Origin: PFJX01 sp963713085
Lineage (GTDB): Bacteria; Pseudomonadota; Gammaproteobacteria; Burkholderiales; Thiobacillaceae
Reading direction: 5' to 3'
NCBI GenBank assembly: GCA_963713085.1
Contig: CAVQKQ010000026.1
Span: forward strand, 62,001 to 126,000
Length of the DNA: 64,000 nt
In this document: in pieces, positions 20,052 to 32,881 of the stretch
How the letters are laid out: the number at the start of each line of letters is the position of its first letter
How positions within the stretch are numbered: position 1 is the first letter of the stretch
Notes under the pieces: model-generated
What the model was told of the DNA's origin: nothing
The model's database searches: none
The model's input: the letters and a program-made list of their open reading frames with translations, nothing else
Program-made: the position numbers and the translations under genes

Positions 20052-20089
20052 ATCAAGGGACATGAGCCTTTGATAGAACCCTAGCCAAC

Positions 20090-21238
20090 ATGCAGCCCCG
20101 CACCATCGTCATCGACGACACTACCCTGAGAGACGGAGAACAGACCGCCGGCGTGGCCTTCACCCTGGAGGAGAAGCTGGACATCGCCCGGCGCCTGTCC
20201 GCCCTGGGCGTGCCGGAGCTGGAGGTGGGCATTCCCGCCATGGGCGAGGCGGAGCGGGACAGCATCCGCGCCGTGGCGGGCCTGGGCCTCAAGTCCCGGC
20301 TGGTGGCCTGGAGCCGCATGCGCCTGGCCGACATCGAGGCCTGCCGCAACCTCAAGGTGGACCTGATCGACATCTCCATCTCCGTGTCGGATATCCATAT
20401 CACCAGGAAGCTGCGCAAGGATCGCGCCTGGGTGCTGGACACCGTCCGGGAGATGGTGCCCCGGGCTCTGGACCTGGGCCTGGAGGTCATCGTCGGTTGC
20501 GAGGACGCCTCCCGCGCCGAACTGGAATTCCTGATGCGGGTGGCGGAGGCCGCCCAGGAGGCCGGCGCCCGCCGCCTGCGTTACGCCGACACCCTGGGGG
20601 TGATGGAGCCGTTCGGCGTCCATGAGGCCATCGCCACCTTGCGTTCCGTCACCGATCTGGAGATCGAGATGCACGCCCACGACGACCTGGGTCTGGCCAC
20701 CGCCAACACCCTGGCCGCCTGCCGGGCCGGGGCGAGCCACGTCAACACCACGGTCAACGGCCTGGGCGAACGGGCCGGCAACGCCCCCCTGGAAGAGGTG
20801 GCCCTGGGGCTGTCCAAGCTCTACGGCATGCGGACCGGGGTGGACCTCAGCCTGTTTCCCCTGCTCGCGGACATCGTGGCGGCGGCCTCCGGCCGGCCGA
20901 TCCCCTGGCAGAAAAGCGTGGTGGGTGAGGGTGTCTTCACCCACGAGGCGGGCATCCACGTGGACGGCCTGCTCAAGGACCCGACCACCTACCAGGGCTT
21001 CGACCCCCAAGAGGTGGGGCGCAGCCTGAAACTGGTGGTGGGCAAGCATTCCGGCTCCCACGGCGTCATCGCCGCCTATGCCCGCATGGGCCTCATGTTG
21101 AGCCCCGCCGAGGCGCGGGAACTGCTGCCCGACATCCGCACCTTCGCGGAGAAGGCCAAGCGCTCCCCGGCGGACCACGAACTGGTGTTCCTTTACCAAC
21201 GCCTGATCGGACGCCACGCCCCCGGAGCGGTGCATTGA
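20090..21238 (+). CDS. nifV: Homocitrate synthase NifV
   Basis: The 382-residue enzyme starts MQPRTIVIDDTTLRDGEQ, with the metal-binding DTTLRDGEQ of the DRE-TIM family. Other signatures are IEMHAHDDLGLATANTLAA, NGLGERAGNAPLEE and EAGIHVDGLLKDP. It condenses acetyl-CoA and 2-oxoglutarate to homocitrate, the organic ligand of FeMo-co. It is the first gene of a NifA-dependent operon continuing through cysE to nifM. No strong ribosome site is seen, but ATG 20090 is the natural N-terminus. Confidence 0.96.
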   Translation: MQPRTIVIDDTTLRDGEQTAGVAFTLEEKLDIARRLSALGVPELEVGIPAMGEAERDSIRAVAGLGLKSRLVAWSRMRLADIEACRNLKVDLIDISISVSDIHITRKLRKDRAWVLDTVREMVPRALDLGLEVIVGCEDASRAELEFLMRVAEAAQEAGARRLRYADTLGVMEPFGVHEAIATLRSVTDLEIEMHAHDDLGLATANTLAACRAGASHVNTTVNGLGERAGNAPLEEVALGLSKLYGMRTGVDLSLFPLLADIVAAASGRPIPWQKSVVGEGVFTHEAGIHVDGLLKDPTTYQGFDPQEVGRSLKLVVGKHSGSHGVIAAYARMGLMLSPAEARELLPDIRTFAEKAKRSPADHELVFLYQRLIGRHAPGAVH

Positions 21239-21243
21239 GCGCC

Positions 21244-21420
21244 ATGGTGAACTTTTTTCCCCGCCTGATCGTCCTGCTGATGGCCGGCCACATCGCCTTC
21301 GCCGGCAGCGGTTCGGCCCGCCCCAGGGGCAAGGCGAGCGGCACCGGCATGATCCAGCGGCTGTGCCGCCGTGCCGCCCTGGCCGGCGCCGGCCGGCCCC
21401 GACCGGGTTGGCAGCCATGA
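21244..21420 (+). CDS. Possible small membrane peptide between nifV and cysE
   Basis: A 58-codon frame (MVNFFPRLIVLLMAGHIAFAG) with a hydrophobic N-terminus. It begins 5 bases after the nifV stop; an in-frame TTG at 21235 would even overlap that stop. It ends with TGA overlapping the cysE ATG (ATGA). Such coupling suggests translation through the 178-base gap. The C-terminal half is low-complexity and basic, and I recognise no family. It may be only a leader that keeps ribosomes on the message. Confidence 0.3.
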   Translation: MVNFFPRLIVLLMAGHIAFAGSGSARPRGKASGTGMIQRLCRRAALAGAGRPRPGWQP

Positions 21421-22253
21421 GCACCTACCATGTCCTGAAACAGGAACCCGTCGCGGAAACGGCGGCCGATAGGGCCGGTTCCGGATCGGCCTTGACAGGC
21501 CGGGTGGATGTGATTTGCCCGGTCGGGCTGCTGCAACTTCTGCGGGAGGACGTTACCTGCGTGTTCCAGCGGGACCCTGCCGCCCGTTCCCGGTTCGAGG
21601 TGATCACCACCTATCCCGGCGTCCACGCCATCCTCCTGCAGCGCATCGCCCACCGCTTCTGGAAATGGGGTCTGCGCTATCCGGCCCGATTCCTGTCCTG
21701 GTTTGCCCGCCTGGTGACCAACATCGACATCCACCCCGGCGCCACCCTGGGCCGGCGTTTCTTCATCGACCACGGTGCCGGCGTGGTGATCGGCGAAACC
21801 GCCGAGGTCGGCGACGACGTGACCCTGTACCACGGTGTCACCCTGGGCGGGACCACCTGGAGCAAGGGCAAGCGCCACCCCACCCTGGGCAACGGGGTGG
21901 TTGTGGGGGCCGGGGCCAAGATCCTGGGGCCCATCACCCTGGCCGAGAACGTCCGCGTCGGCGCCAATTCGGTGGTGGTCAAGGACGTGCCGGCCGGGCG
22001 CACCGTGGTGGGCATCCCCGCCAGAATGGTGTCCCGCTCCAGCGTCGCCACGGACAACGCCCTGGGCATCAACCTGGACCATCACCTGATTCCGGACCCG
22101 GTGGGCAAGGCCATCACCTGCCTGATGGAACGCATCGAGGCGCTGGAGATGCGCCTGCGGGAACGGGGCGAGCCGGTAGACGGGCAATGCAGCGTGTGCG
22201 AGGCGGACGACCTGTGCGGCAATCCGTCATTGCAAAAATCAAGAAAAAAATGA
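21417..22253 (+). CDS. cysE: Serine O-acetyltransferase, nif-linked CysE
   Basis: The 278-residue protein has a serine acetyltransferase helical region (FQRDPAARSRFEVITTYPG, LLQRIAHRFWKWGLR) and a left-handed beta-helix (NIDIHPGATLGRRFFIDHG, VVIGETAEVGDDVTLYHGVT, GGTTWSKGKRHPTLGNGVVV). The active-site His and Asp contexts are present. It makes O-acetylserine for cysteine synthesis, supplying NifS with sulfur. ATG 21417 is chosen over an earlier in-frame ATG because of the ATGA overlap. The tail (QCSVCEADDLCGNP) is Cys-containing. Order nifV-cysE-nifW matches Azotobacter. Confidence 0.94.
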   Translation: MSTYHVLKQEPVAETAADRAGSGSALTGRVDVICPVGLLQLLREDVTCVFQRDPAARSRFEVITTYPGVHAILLQRIAHRFWKWGLRYPARFLSWFARLVTNIDIHPGATLGRRFFIDHGAGVVIGETAEVGDDVTLYHGVTLGGTTWSKGKRHPTLGNGVVVGAGAKILGPITLAENVRVGANSVVVKDVPAGRTVVGIPARMVSRSSVATDNALGINLDHHLIPDPVGKAITCLMERIEALEMRLRERGEPVDGQCSVCEADDLCGNPSLQKSRKK

Positions 22254-22263
22254 GGAGGCAGCT

Positions 22264-22779
22264 GTGGATCTGATGGATTTCGACCGCACCGACCTGTACT
22301 TCGACGATCCCGCCGACGCCCACGTGCTCGAGCTGTTGGAGCAGGCCGGCGCCGTCTACGGCGAGGACCAGGCGGAGTCCCTGTTGTTGCGCGCTTATTT
22401 CCTGGTGCCCGAGCAGCTCATCGTGCTGGTGGCTCTGTACCGCTTCTACTTCTACCAGCACCGCCTGGAAGACGCCCTGATCGTCGCCGGGCGCGCCATG
22501 GCCACCGTGGCCCGGCGCCTGGAACTGCCCGACGACTGGGAGCGCCTGCAGCCCGGCCATGTGGGACGCGCCGTGATGCGTTCCATGGGTTTGCTGCGCT
22601 TTTACCTGATGGTGCTGAAGGCCGCGGGCTACATCAATTTGCGGCTGGAACGGTTCCAGACCGGCAAGGCCATGCTGGAAAAACTGGTGGAGTTGGACAG
22701 CCACGACCGGCTCGGGGCCAAGGCCCTGCTGGACGTGGTCGTGGAAGCGGTGGCCGCCCGCATCGAGGAAGCGGCCTGA
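22264..22779 (+). CDS. TPR-like nif-associated protein (copy B)
   Basis: The 171-residue helical protein starts with GTG at 22264: AGGAGG at 22253-22258 gives 5-base spacing, while ATG 22273 would be too far. The motifs LVALYRFYFYQHRLEDALIV, LELPDDWERLQP and YINLRLERFQTGKAMLEKL repeat the pattern of the copy A protein at 332-817. It lies 10 bases after cysE and 26 before nifW. No signal peptide or cysteines are visible. A role as scaffold or chaperone in nitrogenase maturation is inferred from position only. Confidence 0.8.
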   Translation: MDLMDFDRTDLYFDDPADAHVLELLEQAGAVYGEDQAESLLLRAYFLVPEQLIVLVALYRFYFYQHRLEDALIVAGRAMATVARRLELPDDWERLQPGHVGRAVMRSMGLLRFYLMVLKAAGYINLRLERFQTGKAMLEKLVELDSHDRLGAKALLDVVVEAVAARIEEAA

Positions 22780-22805
22780 CTTATTTTATTTATGCGGAGA
22801 ACCAA

Positions 22806-23220
22806 ATGGACGATCTGACCCTGGAAGAAGCCCTGGACGACCTGTCGTCCGCCGAGGATTTTCTCGATTATTTCGGCATCGCCTACCATGCCTCGGTGGT
22901 GCACGTGAACCGTCTGCATATCCTGCAGCGCTTCCACGACTACATCGCCAAGGCCGGCAGCCTGCCCGTGGGCGAGGCGGCGCAGCGGGTGGTATACACG
23001 GAACTGCTGGCCCGGGCCTACCAGGACTTCGTGCAGTCGGACGCCATCACCGAGAAGGTGTTCAAGGTGTTCCACATGCACGAGCCCCAGACCGCCTTCG
23101 TACCCCTGGCCGAAATCGCGCGGGCGGCGGCATCAAGCGGGTCCGAGGCCGGCCGCTCCCGCCGGCGGCGGCTGTGGCTGCGGCAGCACCGGGTCTTGCC
23201 ACAGTTCCGGGCAGGGTTAA
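22806..23220 (+). CDS. nifW: Nitrogenase stabilising/protective protein NifW, with an apparent frameshift
   Basis: The N-terminal 105 residues are typical NifW: LSSAEDFLDYFGIAYHASVV, VNRLHILQRFHDYIA, YTELLARAYQDFVQSDAI and TEKVFKVF. In the starting frame there is no stop until 23696, which would cover all of nifZ. Dropping one G from AGCGGGTCC (near 23140) gives SSGPRPAAPAGGG, then CGCGSTGSCHSSGQG and TAA at 23218-23220, 12 bases before nifZ. The reconstruction is 137-138 residues with a Cys-rich tail. NifW is thought to act on the MoFe protein. Whether the shift is real or a sequencing error cannot be told here. Confidence 0.85.
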
Positions 23221-23232
23221 GGCGGTCCCGAC

Positions 23233-23700
23233 ATGCTGCCCCGCTTCGAATACGGCGACCAGGTGCGGGTGACCCGCAACGTGCGCAACGACGGCACCTT
23301 CCCGGGCCTGGTCACCGGCAACCTGCTGGTGCGGCGCGGCTCGGTGGGCTACGTCATGAACGTGGGCACCTTCCTGCAGGACCAGTTGATCTACACCGTT
23401 CACTTCCTGGAGCAGGACCGCATCGTCGGCTGCCGCGAGGAGGAACTGCTGGGCATCGACGAGCCCTGGAATCCCAGCCGTTTCGAGACCCGGGAGAAGG
23501 TGCGCACCCGCCTCACCCTGGCCGTGCAGGGCGAGGTGCTGGCGTCCGCCGGGACCGAAGGCGAGGTATTGAAAGTGCTGCGCGACCTGCCCGGTGGCAT
23601 CCAATACCACGTCCATTTCCCCGGCCATACCCTGCAAGTGCCGGAGAGCCTGCTGGAATCCCTGGACCCGGGCGCCACCGAGGAGGATGCCGATGAGTGA
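23233..23700 (+). CDS. nifZ: NifZ, nitrogenase MoFe protein maturation
   Basis: The 155-residue protein begins MLPRFEYGDQVRVTRNVRND, then GTFPGLVTGNLLVRRGSVGY and DQLIYTVHFLEQDRIVGCREEELL, the NifZ signature. A second half (SRFETREKVRTRLTLAVQGE, IQYHVHFPGHTLQVPESLLE) looks like a repeat of the same fold, as in long NifZ proteins. It helps mature the second P-cluster of the MoFe protein (known from Azotobacter). It overlaps nifM by 8 bases. Confidence 0.95.
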   Translation: MLPRFEYGDQVRVTRNVRNDGTFPGLVTGNLLVRRGSVGYVMNVGTFLQDQLIYTVHFLEQDRIVGCREEELLGIDEPWNPSRFETREKVRTRLTLAVQGEVLASAGTEGEVLKVLRDLPGGIQYHVHFPGHTLQVPESLLESLDPGATEEDADE

Positions 23701-24556
23701 CGCCGGCCTCGCCTATCTGGTCTTGAAGACCGCTCAGAAGCTGTATGCCAAGGCCCCCGCCGTCCTGAGCGACGCGGAACGCCAGCAGGTGATGCGCCTG
23801 GCGGCGCAGCAGGCCGCCTTGGAGAACCGGGTGTTGGCCGCGCCCGAGGCTTGCGACGTGATGGTGCCGAAAGTGACCGTGGAAGATGCCATGGCGGAGG
23901 TTCGCGGCCGTTATCCCGACGAATCGGAACTGGAGGCGGATCTGGCCCGCAACGGCCTGGATGCGGCCGGCTATGCCGCAGCCCTGGAGCGTGAACTCAA
24001 GGTCGACGCGGTGCTGGACAAGGTGGGCTCCCGGGTGGTCCGGGTCAGCGACATCGACGCGGAGCTTTACTACCACTACCACCCGGAACAGTTCCAGCGG
24101 CCCGAGACCCGCATCGCCCGGCACATCCTGGTCACGGTCAACGAAACCCTGCCGGAAAACGGCCGGGACGACGCCCGGGTCCGCATCGAGGCCATCGCCG
24201 CGCGCCTGGCAAGGGAGCCGAAGCGCTTCGAGGAGCAGGCCCTGAAGCACTCGGAATGCCCCACCGCCCTGCAGGGCGGGCTCTTGGGCGAGGCCAGGCG
24301 GGGCCAGTTGTATCCGGAACTGGACGCGGTGCTGTTCCAGTTGGAGCCCATGGTTCTGAGCCCGGTGCTGGAATCGCCTCTGGGCTTCCACGTCCTGCGC
24401 TGCGATGCCATCCACCCGGCGGGCCGGTTGCCGCTAAACCAAGTCAGGGAAAAAATCCGCGAACACCTTCAGGAAAAGCGCCGCCAGACCTGCGTGCGGG
24501 CCTGGCTGAAGGCCCTGGGCAAGGAACGCCGGGAAGCGCCGGTGGCGGTGTCCTGA
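23693..24556 (+). CDS. nifM: NifM, parvulin-type peptidyl-prolyl isomerase
   Basis: The 287-residue protein has an N-terminal helical region (LAYLVLKTAQKLYAKAP) and a C-terminal parvulin domain: ARHILVTVNETLPENG, FEEQALKHSECPTALQGGLL and PLGFHVLRCDAIHPAGR. NifM is needed for an active nitrogenase Fe protein. The start at 23693 (MSDAGLAYL) lies inside the end of nifZ, and AGGAGG at 23681-23686 supports it. There is no signal peptide, consistent with a cytosolic role. Confidence 0.94.
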   Translation: MSDAGLAYLVLKTAQKLYAKAPAVLSDAERQQVMRLAAQQAALENRVLAAPEACDVMVPKVTVEDAMAEVRGRYPDESELEADLARNGLDAAGYAAALERELKVDAVLDKVGSRVVRVSDIDAELYYHYHPEQFQRPETRIARHILVTVNETLPENGRDDARVRIEAIAARLAREPKRFEEQALKHSECPTALQGGLLGEARRGQLYPELDAVLFQLEPMVLSPVLESPLGFHVLRCDAIHPAGRLPLNQVREKIREHLQEKRRQTCVRAWLKALGKERREAPVAVS

Positions 24557-24566
24557 GCGAGCCTGC

Positions 24567-25001
24567 ATGATCCTGAGCCGCACCACCCAGCATGCCGTCA
24601 AGGCCTTGATCTACCTGGCGGGCCACCCCGAACAACGCTACATCCTCACCAAGGACATCGCCGCCACCCTGGACCTGCCCGTGGCCTATCTGGGCAAGAT
24701 CCTCAACCGCTTGTCCCACAACGGCTGGCTGGATTCCGCCCGGGGCCGCAGCGGCGGCTTCCACCTTCGGTCCCAGACCCTGAATGTGACCCTGATGGAG
24801 ATCCTCCAGTCCCTGGAGGGCCAGGATTCCGTGCGGGAATGCGTGCTCGGCCACAAGGTCTGCGAAGACGCCAGTGGTTGTGTCATGCATTGCCAGTGGA
24901 AACCCATCAAGCAGGAGATCATGGCCCGGCTCAAGGACCAGAACCTGCGCAACCTGCTGGCCGTCAGCCGTGCCGGCGGGCACCCGGGCTGGCTGGGCTG
25001 A
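24567..25001 (+). CDS. Rrf2-family Fe-S transcriptional regulator
   Basis: The 144-residue protein has an N-terminal winged helix (MILSRTTQHAVKALIYLAGH, LGKILNRLSHNGWLDSARGR, SGGFHLR). Cysteines at residues 92, 99, 105 and 109 (CVLGHKVC, GCVMHC) could hold an Fe-S cluster as in IscR or NsrR, though the spacing differs from both. It is 10 bases after nifM and so probably in the nifV operon. It could report Fe-S, oxygen or NO status to nif or isc genes. Targets are unknown. Confidence 0.85.
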   Translation: MILSRTTQHAVKALIYLAGHPEQRYILTKDIAATLDLPVAYLGKILNRLSHNGWLDSARGRSGGFHLRSQTLNVTLMEILQSLEGQDSVRECVLGHKVCEDASGCVMHCQWKPIKQEIMARLKDQNLRNLLAVSRAGGHPGWLG

Positions 25002-25021
25002 GGCAGTAAATGGCCCGTCGC

Positions 25022-25042
25022 GGGGACCGCGGCGCGGTCCCC
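25022..25042. terminator. Bidirectional terminator-like hairpin
   Basis: A perfect 9-bp stem GGGGACCGC / GCGGTCCCC with a 3-base loop sits between the convergent Rrf2 and lipoprotein genes. It has no T-tract, so its function is inferred from position. Confidence 0.55.
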
Positions 25043-25046
25043 GGGA

Positions 25047-25256
25047 TCACCTGGGGTCTGGCTTGCTCAGCTGACTGCGTTCCTTCTGGTATTCCTCGTA
25101 AGTCTTATGCCCCGGGTCGCAATTCGTGGCGCCGGTGCGATCCATGCATCCCTTCTGATAGGCCGCCTCGTAGGCGGCACGCTGCACGCCCTCGGACGAG
25201 CAACCGGACAAGGTGAGGCACAGCAGCAGCGTGGTCCCGAGGACTTTGCGTTTCAT
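25047..25256 (-). CDS. Small lipoprotein
   Basis: The 69-residue precursor MKRKVLGTTLLLCLTLSGCSS has a clear lipobox (LSGC, lipidated Cys 19). The mature part is short and charged (KGCMDRTGATNCDPGHKTYE) and contains two more cysteines. I recognise no family. It lies 37 bases downstream of the FKBP gene on the same strand and may be co-transcribed with it. Confidence 0.75.
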   Translation of the reverse strand: MKRKVLGTTLLLCLTLSGCSSEGVQRAAYEAAYQKGCMDRTGATNCDPGHKTYEEYQKERSQLSKPDPR

Positions 25257-25293
25257 CTGCTTGGAGACTCCTTATCCGTGGGCGATCTCGTAT

Positions 25294-25698
25294 TCAACGA
25301 TCGATACCCAGTAGTTCCACCTCGAAGGTCAGCGTCGTGTCGGGGGGAATGACCCCGGGAACACCCTGCGCGCCATACCCGGTGGCGGACGGGCAGGTGA
25401 GCTTGGCCTTGCCGCCGACCTTCATCTGCTGCACGCCTTGAGTCCAACAGGGAATGACCCCCCTCAAGGGAAAACTGATCGGCTTGTTGCGCTTGTAGGA
25501 GCTGTCGAATTCGGTGCCGTTCGGCAGCGTCCCCCGGTAATTCACAAGGACTGTGCTGTCCGCAGTCGGCGAAGCGCCGTGCCCCGGCCTCAGATGCGTC
25601 ACCACGACGCCGGATGGCAATGTCTGCGTGGTTGCGGCCATGGCCTGGGCGCTGACGCCGAGTACCGCGATAGCGATGAGAATTCGTATGATATTCAT
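25294..25698 (-). CDS. Periplasmic FKBP-type peptidyl-prolyl isomerase
   Basis: The 134-residue precursor has a signal peptide (MNIIRILIAIAVLGVSAQAMA) and one FKBP domain: TVLVNYRGTLPNGTEFDSSY, PISFPLRGVIPCWTQGVQQM, GGKAKLTCPSATGYGAQGVP and PPDTTLTFEVELLGID. Catalytic-pocket residues Y, F, D, V-I-P-W, Y and F are present. It probably helps fold secreted proteins. The start at 25698 is chosen because it gives a normal signal peptide. Confidence 0.9.
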   Translation of the reverse strand: MNIIRILIAIAVLGVSAQAMAATTQTLPSGVVVTHLRPGHGASPTADSTVLVNYRGTLPNGTEFDSSYKRNKPISFPLRGVIPCWTQGVQQMKVGGKAKLTCPSATGYGAQGVPGVIPPDTTLTFEVELLGIDR

Positions 25699-25769
25699 TG
25701 GACAACTTCCAAAACAAAGATGGAAGTGTACCGAAATGGGGACTTGCCGAGCGGACCGCGATTCCATCG

Positions 25770-30506
<4,737 letters not shown>

Positions 30507-30538
30507 GACGTTTTCTCGCGGCTGTCGGCCCGGCGTGG

Positions 30539-31618
30539 TCAATCGTCGTCCTGGTGGCGTCGGGCGATGGCGGCGAATTCATCATACCCGGCCAGGAAGG
30601 CATCGGTGATGTCGGGATCGAAGTGTCGTCCGCGACCGACGGCGATGATGTCGCGGGCCGCTTCGAAGGGCATGGGCGCCTTGTAGACGCGGCGCGAGAT
30701 CAGGGCGTCAAACACGTCGGCCACCGCCATGAGGCGGGCAGATAGGGGAATCGCGTCGCCGGCCAGGCCGTCAGGGTAACCGCCGCCATCCCATTTTTCG
30801 TGGTGCCAGCGGGCGATTTCCTTGGCCAGGTTGAGAAACTCCACCGGTTGGTCGGCGTCGCGCTCGGCCAATTCGATGGCCTCGGCGCCCTTGCCGGCAT
30901 GGGTTTTCATGATCGTCCATTCCGCCGGGTTGAGGGGACTCGGCTTTAGCAGGATGGCGTCGGGGATGCCCACCTTGCCGATATCATGCAAGGGTGCGGA
31001 GCGGGTGAGCAGGTCGATGTAATGGTCGTGCAGGGTGGCGCGGAAACGGGGATGGTCCCGCAGGCGGAGGGCCAGTTCCCGCACATAGCCCTGGGTGCGC
31101 AGGATGTGGTTGCCGGTTTCCGGATCGCGGGTTTCGGCCAGATGGGCCAGGGCCCGGATGCCGACCATCTGGATCAGTTCGTTGTCCGCCATGCGCCGGG
31201 CGACTTCGGCCTCCAGGAGGTCATTCTGGTTCGCCAGCCAGTCCCGCGCCTGTTTCAGTTCCAGCTGGGTGCGAACCCGGGCCAGGACCACGGGCGGCAC
31301 GATGGGTTTGCAGATGTAGTCCACCGCGCCCAGTTCCAGGCCGCGCAGCTCTGATTCCAGGTCGTTCATGGCGGTGATGAAGATGACCGGGATGGCGCGC
31401 GTGACCGGGTTGGCGCGCAGTTGCTCGAACACCTGGTAGCCGTCCATGCCCGGCATCATCACGTCGAGCAGGATCAGGTCCGGCTGGGACTGGGCACCGG
31501 CGATGAGCAGAGCCCGCTGCCCCGATGTGGCCGCTAGCACCCGGTAGGCGGGCTGCAGGAGATCGCTGAGGATCGCGAGGTTCTCGGGCGAGTCATCGAC
31601 CGTCAGGATGGTCGGCAT
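30539..31618 (-). CDS. Response regulator with HD-GYP phosphodiesterase domain
   Basis: The 359-residue protein has a receiver (about 1-120, TVDDSPENL, ILLDVMMPGMDGYQ, TAM, KP) and an HD-GYP domain (HILRTQGYVRELA, APLHDIGKVGIPDAIL, HHEKWDGGGYPDGLAG) with the metal-binding residues intact. It should hydrolyse c-di-GMP under control of the hybrid kinase next door. The start at 31618 (MPTILTVDD) fits the usual receiver N-terminus. The 293 bases upstream, towards rnfH, hold no gene I can support. Confidence 0.92.
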   Translation of the reverse strand: MPTILTVDDSPENLAILSDLLQPAYRVLAATSGQRALLIAGAQSQPDLILLDVMMPGMDGYQVFEQLRANPVTRAIPVIFITAMNDLESELRGLELGAVDYICKPIVPPVVLARVRTQLELKQARDWLANQNDLLEAEVARRMADNELIQMVGIRALAHLAETRDPETGNHILRTQGYVRELALRLRDHPRFRATLHDHYIDLLTRSAPLHDIGKVGIPDAILLKPSPLNPAEWTIMKTHAGKGAEAIELAERDADQPVEFLNLAKEIARWHHEKWDGGGYPDGLAGDAIPLSARLMAVADVFDALISRRVYKAPMPFEAARDIIAVGRGRHFDPDITDAFLAGYDEFAAIARRHQDDD

Positions 31619-31911
31619 GGGGTGTCCGGCATGGTGGGCGCTGATTCCTTGGCTTCCATTGCTCGGGGGCGGCGAGCGGAGCGATAGGGTGTCCACTGAA
31701 TATCGGATCATGGGGGGAAATACTTTAGCCAGGCCCTTAGGCGGACCATGATGGCCATCCACAGGACCAAACGGGATCCAGCCTGGCTGTCCGCCGAGAG
31801 GATTACCGGCGTGGATTACAGGGCTTCAGGCGCCTGAGCGATCTGCTACGGGAGAGGCCGGAGGGATGAATGGCAGCCCGTCCGAATCGACCGGGCACCG
31901 CCAGCTACCTC

Positions 31912-32196
31912 TCAATCGTCGTCGTCGTCATCGCTGCCGGTGCGGCGCCGCGGCACGGTGGCCGGATCAGCGGTGATGCCGCGATAGATCTCCACCCGGT
32001 CGCCGGGCTTGAGGGGCGCATCCAGCTTTACCGCCTTGCCGAACACGCCGACCTGTTGCGACGCCAGGTTGATCTGGGGAAACAGCCTGAGGATGCCGGA
32101 CTTGTCGATGGCCTGTTGCACGGTGCTGTCGTCGGCCACGTCGATGCGCAGCCAGATCTGGTTGGCGGGTTCGGAGTAGGCGACGGCGACTTGCAT
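31912..32196 (-). CDS. rnfH: RnfH, ubiquitin-like fold protein of the rnf operon
   Basis: A 94-residue RnfH/UPF0125 protein: VAVAYSEPANQIWLRIDVAD, TVQQAIDKSGILRLFPQINL and GVFGKAVKLDAPLKPGDRVE. It ends in a run of aspartates. It is the last gene of rnfABCDGEH, 10 bases after rnfE, as in Azotobacter. The precise role is not established; it belongs to a beta-grasp family and is not part of the membrane core. Confidence 0.9.
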   Translation of the reverse strand: MQVAVAYSEPANQIWLRIDVADDSTVQQAIDKSGILRLFPQINLASQQVGVFGKAVKLDAPLKPGDRVEIYRGITADPATVPRRRTGSDDDDDD

Positions 32197-32206
32197 GGTC
32201 TCTCTC

Positions 32207-32881
32207 TCAGGCGGTGGCGGGCTCGGCCTCGGGGACGGTCTCGGCGCGAGAGGCCAGGCGGCGGTCCAGGACCCGCTTGCCGGCCAGCAGGAAGCCCAGG
32301 GCCAGGAAGCCGCCCGGCGGCAGGATCATCAGCAGGAAGCCCCGGTAGTCGGGGATCAACTTCAGTTCCAGGAAGGCGAAGGCCTGGCCCAGCAGCAGGT
32401 GGGCGTTGGCGAACAGGGTGCCGCTGCCCAGGATTTCCCGCACTCCGCCCAGCACCACCAGGGCCAGGGTGAAGCCCAGGCCCATCATCAGGCCGTCCAC
32501 GGCGGAGGCGGGCACCGGGTTCTTGGCGGCGAAGGATTCGGCCCGGCCCAGGATGGCGCAGTTCACCACGATCAGGGCGATGAACAGGCCCAGCACCTTG
32601 TACAGCTCATGGACCCAGGCGTTGAGGCTCATGTCCACCAGGGTCACCAGGGTGGCGATGAACACCACGTAGACCGGGATCCTCACCTCGGCGCTGATGA
32701 AGCGGCGCAGGCTGGAGATCAGCACGTTGGAGGCGGTGAGCACGGCGGTGGTGGCCAGACCCATGCCCAGGCCGTTGGTGGCGCTGCCGGTGACCGCCAG
32801 GGTGGGGCACAGGGCCAGCATCTGGGCGAACACCACGTTGTTGTCCCACAGGCCGTCCCGGGTGATGCGCGAATAGTTCAT
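32207..32881 (-). CDS. rnfE: Rnf electron transport complex subunit E
   Basis: The 224-residue membrane protein has about six helices: DGLWDNNVVFAQMLALCPTL, GMGLATTAVLTASNVLIS, LGLFIALIVVNCAILGRAE and MLPPGG-like ILPPGGFLALGF. It is homologous to RnfA and NqrD/NqrE and carries the membrane Cys pair (ALCPTL and VNCAIL) that can bind an Fe-S cluster. The Rnf complex uses ion-motive force to make low-potential reductant for nitrogenase. It overlaps rnfG by 4 bases. Confidence 0.95.
   Translation of the reverse strand: MNYSRITRDGLWDNNVVFAQMLALCPTLAVTGSATNGLGMGLATTAVLTASNVLISSLRRFISAEVRIPVYVVFIATLVTLVDMSLNAWVHELYKVLGLFIALIVVNCAILGRAESFAAKNPVPASAVDGLMMGLGFTLALVVLGGVREILGSGTLFANAHLLLGQAFAFLELKLIPDYRGFLLMILPPGGFLALGFLLAGKRVLDRRLASRAETVPEAEPATA

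Noticed and set aside
22806..23696. A 296-residue NifW extended through nifZ
   Set aside because: The extension is Arg/Pro-rich, resembles no protein and covers all of nifZ in another frame. A one-base shift gives a normal ending.
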